64,000 nt of DNA from Hirudo medicinalis (taxonomy: Eukaryota; Annelida; Clitellata; Hirudinida; Hirudinidae), in contig MPNW01000054.1 in the NCBI GenBank assembly GCA_011800805.1, forward strand, positions 137,419-201,418, written 5' to 3'. The notes under the pieces are model-generated. The model ran no database searches. It was not told the DNA's origin and saw only the letters and a list, made by a program, of their open reading frames with translations. Numbering within the stretch: the stretch's first letter is position 1; each line of letters opens with the position of its first letter. Positions 62,101 through 64,000 of the stretch are shown here, piece after piece. Both the position numbers and the translations under genes were made by a program.

Positions 62101-63756
62101 AATGGTTTCAGAGATCACTTCCGAGAGTCAGACCTTGTATAATCTTGTGGCTGATGACGAACTTCCCGACGAAAGACTGAGAAAAGAAGAAAATGAAAGT
62201 AATTTTTTTACTTGTTCAAGTCCATTCGATAGTATGAATGTTATGTGTAACTGACCTTAATTGCAGGTGAGTATGTGAACATTCATCAATTAATATGTAA
62301 TGAAGAAAAAGATCAATCAAATTAAATATATTTTTCGAATCATGAAAACAAATTCTTATCACCTAGATAAGCATTTGGAAAGCATCCTAAATCCATGTAA
62401 GCTTCGAATCAAAGGTAACACTGCTTCTGGCATCCTGTCTTCAAAAGCGGAGGTCCATAAAGCATTAGAGATATTAAGGGATAATATTAAGGTTTCATAT
62501 TATTATGTGATTGCGTTTTATGACTGGAAAGTCCAATTGTTGTAATGTTTCAGGATGATCCAAGAGGTGGAAAATGCATCACCACTAAAGAGGATGGAGT
62601 AGTTGAAATAGAATTTAATAATGCTGAGGAAAGTGCATTTGCAATAGAAATATTTCTAGGTAGTCTTCTGTTTTACTGGCCTATAATTTAAAATGCACTT
62701 TTTCGACTTGTCCAGATACAAATACAAATTATTAGTCGGTTAGATTATTTGTGATTTTAATCTCAGCATTCCAGAAAATCTCCTTAAAATTAATTTAAGA
62801 TTAAATCTAAACATATTTAACATTATAACATTACACATATTACTAATGTGTACATTGTACAATATATTCTAATATCCTAGGTACCTTGGATATTTCATAT
62901 GTTGAGGAGAAAATAACTAAACAAGCTACGAATGTTTGCTATTCTGGCTATAATGGTTAGTATTGCTAGATAAATGTTTGCAAATATCTGTAAAAATGGC
63001 TTTGTCCATGTGACATGTGTAAGCATAAATATTTCAATGTCAAACTTAAGTATGGTTATGCAGAATGTTTTGCATTTTGACATACAGACGAAGGATCGTC
63101 CCACAGTGTTGAAAACCCAAACGGCAAGTTTGAACTCCGAAATTATCAGAAAGAATTAGCAGAGCATGCCCTCACAGGTGGAAATTGCATCATTGTTGCA
63201 CCAACCGGGAGTGGAAAAACTCATGTTGCTATTTATATTATTAAGGTGGGTGAATTGATCACTTTCTTTAGAATGCACAAACTTCTTTAAATGTGGTATG
63301 ATTAACCTTAACCCTATTATGTAACCCATTTTTGTTTCAACCCAGGAACATTTGAAAAAAGCAGGAAATGAGAAAGTTGTATTCATAGTTCCTACAGTTG
63401 CTTTGGTTGAGCAGCAGAAAAAGCAGGTGCAACAATATTGCAATGAAAGAGTCATTGGTTTAAGTGGCTCCAGCGATCTCTCATTGGATAATCTCATGAA
63501 CTCCGCCGTTAGTGAAATGACGAAATGGATCGGATGAGCGGCAGACTAGTAACGGATTTACTTCTTTCAGGATGTGTTTGTTTTAACTCCCCAAATCTTG
63601 CTCAACCAGCTGGAAAATGATCAAGACTTCCTGACGAAACTGTCGCTCATAGTGTTCGATGAGTGCCATCACACAAATAAAGATCATCCCTACAACTCCA
63701 TCATGTCCAATTACCTTTCTATCCGATATAAAAACAAGAATGCCGCTCTGCCTCAG
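59137..63756 (+). CDS. RIG-I-like receptor helicase with three CARD-like modules, N-terminal part (runs off window)
   Basis: Exons: 59137-59239, 59314-59442, 59578-59725, 60086-60255, 60550-60603, 60707-60857, 61037-61203, 61370-61411, 61640-61741, 62112-62198, 62267-62296, 62367-62491, 62554-62659, 62881-62955, 63088-63245, 63346-63507, 63571-63756: 665 codons, continuing past 64000. CARD-like helical bundles end with [20 protein letters not shown] (about 60-80), [21 protein letters not shown] (about 160-180) and [20 protein letters not shown] (about 285-305). An unusual linker (about 310-500) follows. The DExD/H helicase starts with [15 protein letters not shown], motif [15 protein letters not shown] (about 534), Ia [13 protein letters not shown], Ib [10 protein letters not shown], and motif [20 protein letters not shown] (about 633). 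RLRs sense viral double-stranded RNA in the cytosol and signal through CARDs. Introns after 59442 and 61741 need GC donors. The short exon 62267-62296 is the least certain. Confidence 0.88.
61934..62078 (+). repeat. Dispersed SINE-like repeat, copy 5
   Basis: Starts with TTATATAGCACCGTATGCAT and AGAGGCGCTTTTTG, then ATAATGCTCCTTCCCAAGGG and ATGCAGGAACGCAACAAATT. The middle part is deleted relative to the 45070 copy. It lies in an RLR intron. Confidence 0.7.
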
Positions 63757-64000
63757 GTTGGCTCAGACATATGACTGATCAGGGCATTGAATGCAAGAAT
63801 GGAATCAGTGTTTAATTATTAAACAAGTTGTTTGAACCCACACGAGGCATTATTTATTTTAGCTTAGTTAGCCAATATTGCCAAGGACAGAGCTTGCTAT
63901 GTTATTTTCAATGTCATCATAAGGTTATCATACTTATATCTTAAGTCAGGTACTTAAATGATTCGTGTCAACCATTGTTTTTAATCTGCGACTTTTTATT
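63757..64000. other. Start of the next RLR intron
   Basis: A GTTGGC donor at 63757 follows LPQ, after which helicase motif III is expected. No acceptor with RLR-like coding appears before the window ends. Confidence 0.5.

Overview
This is an animal nuclear genome fragment. Genes are split by many short introns, and the gaps and introns are AT-rich and full of CAT/GAT/TAA microsatellites and transposon relics. Gene content fits a lophotrochozoan invertebrate such as an annelid or mollusc: one undivided ULK1/2-type kinase, a TTLL10-type ligase, a CARD-bearing RIG-I-like helicase (absent from insects) and an allatostatin-A/galanin-like receptor. The species cannot be named from the sequence.

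Layout. 3551-3837 (+) is the last exon of an unrecognised gene. 4901-13174 (-) is a complete 23-exon PFAS gene for purine synthesis. 14042-16189 (+) is a two-exon Gln/Ser-rich protein, head to head with PFAS. 17938-22502 (+) is a 10-exon TTLL10-like tubulin ligase. 22706-25286 (-) is a 12-finger C2H2 gene carrying a one-base frameshift, with possible further 5' exons up to 27363. 28080-29592 (+) is a CFAP97/Hemingway-domain protein with an RS-rich head. 29835-32744 and 33462-34955 (+) are two related genes with RIIa-like domains and repeated SEIDPPP-type exons. A decayed third copy lies at about 35750. 38122-42311 (-) is a rhodopsin-family GPCR. 42312-50057 is mostly simple repeats and intergenic DNA. 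50058-57923 (+) is a complete 23-exon ULK1/2 kinase. 59137 to beyond the right edge (+) is the N-terminal part of a RIG-I-like helicase with three CARD-like modules.

Functional themes. TTLL10-like, CFAP97-like and the two RIIa genes lie within about 17 kb and all belong to families tied to cilia or sperm flagella. ULK and the RIG-I-like gene are neighbours on the same strand, covering autophagy initiation and RNA sensing. Exon boundaries were read by hand from splice consensus, frame continuity and family similarity; reading phases agree through PFAS, TTLL, CFAP97, ULK and the RLR.

The most notable observations are five introns that require GC-AG splicing, the three-CARD RLR, the tandem RIIa/SEIDPPP array with a lost intron and a relic copy, a non-LTR retroelement nested inside another transposon, a GPCR lacking both DRY and NPxxY motifs, and a dispersed SINE-like repeat in five copies.
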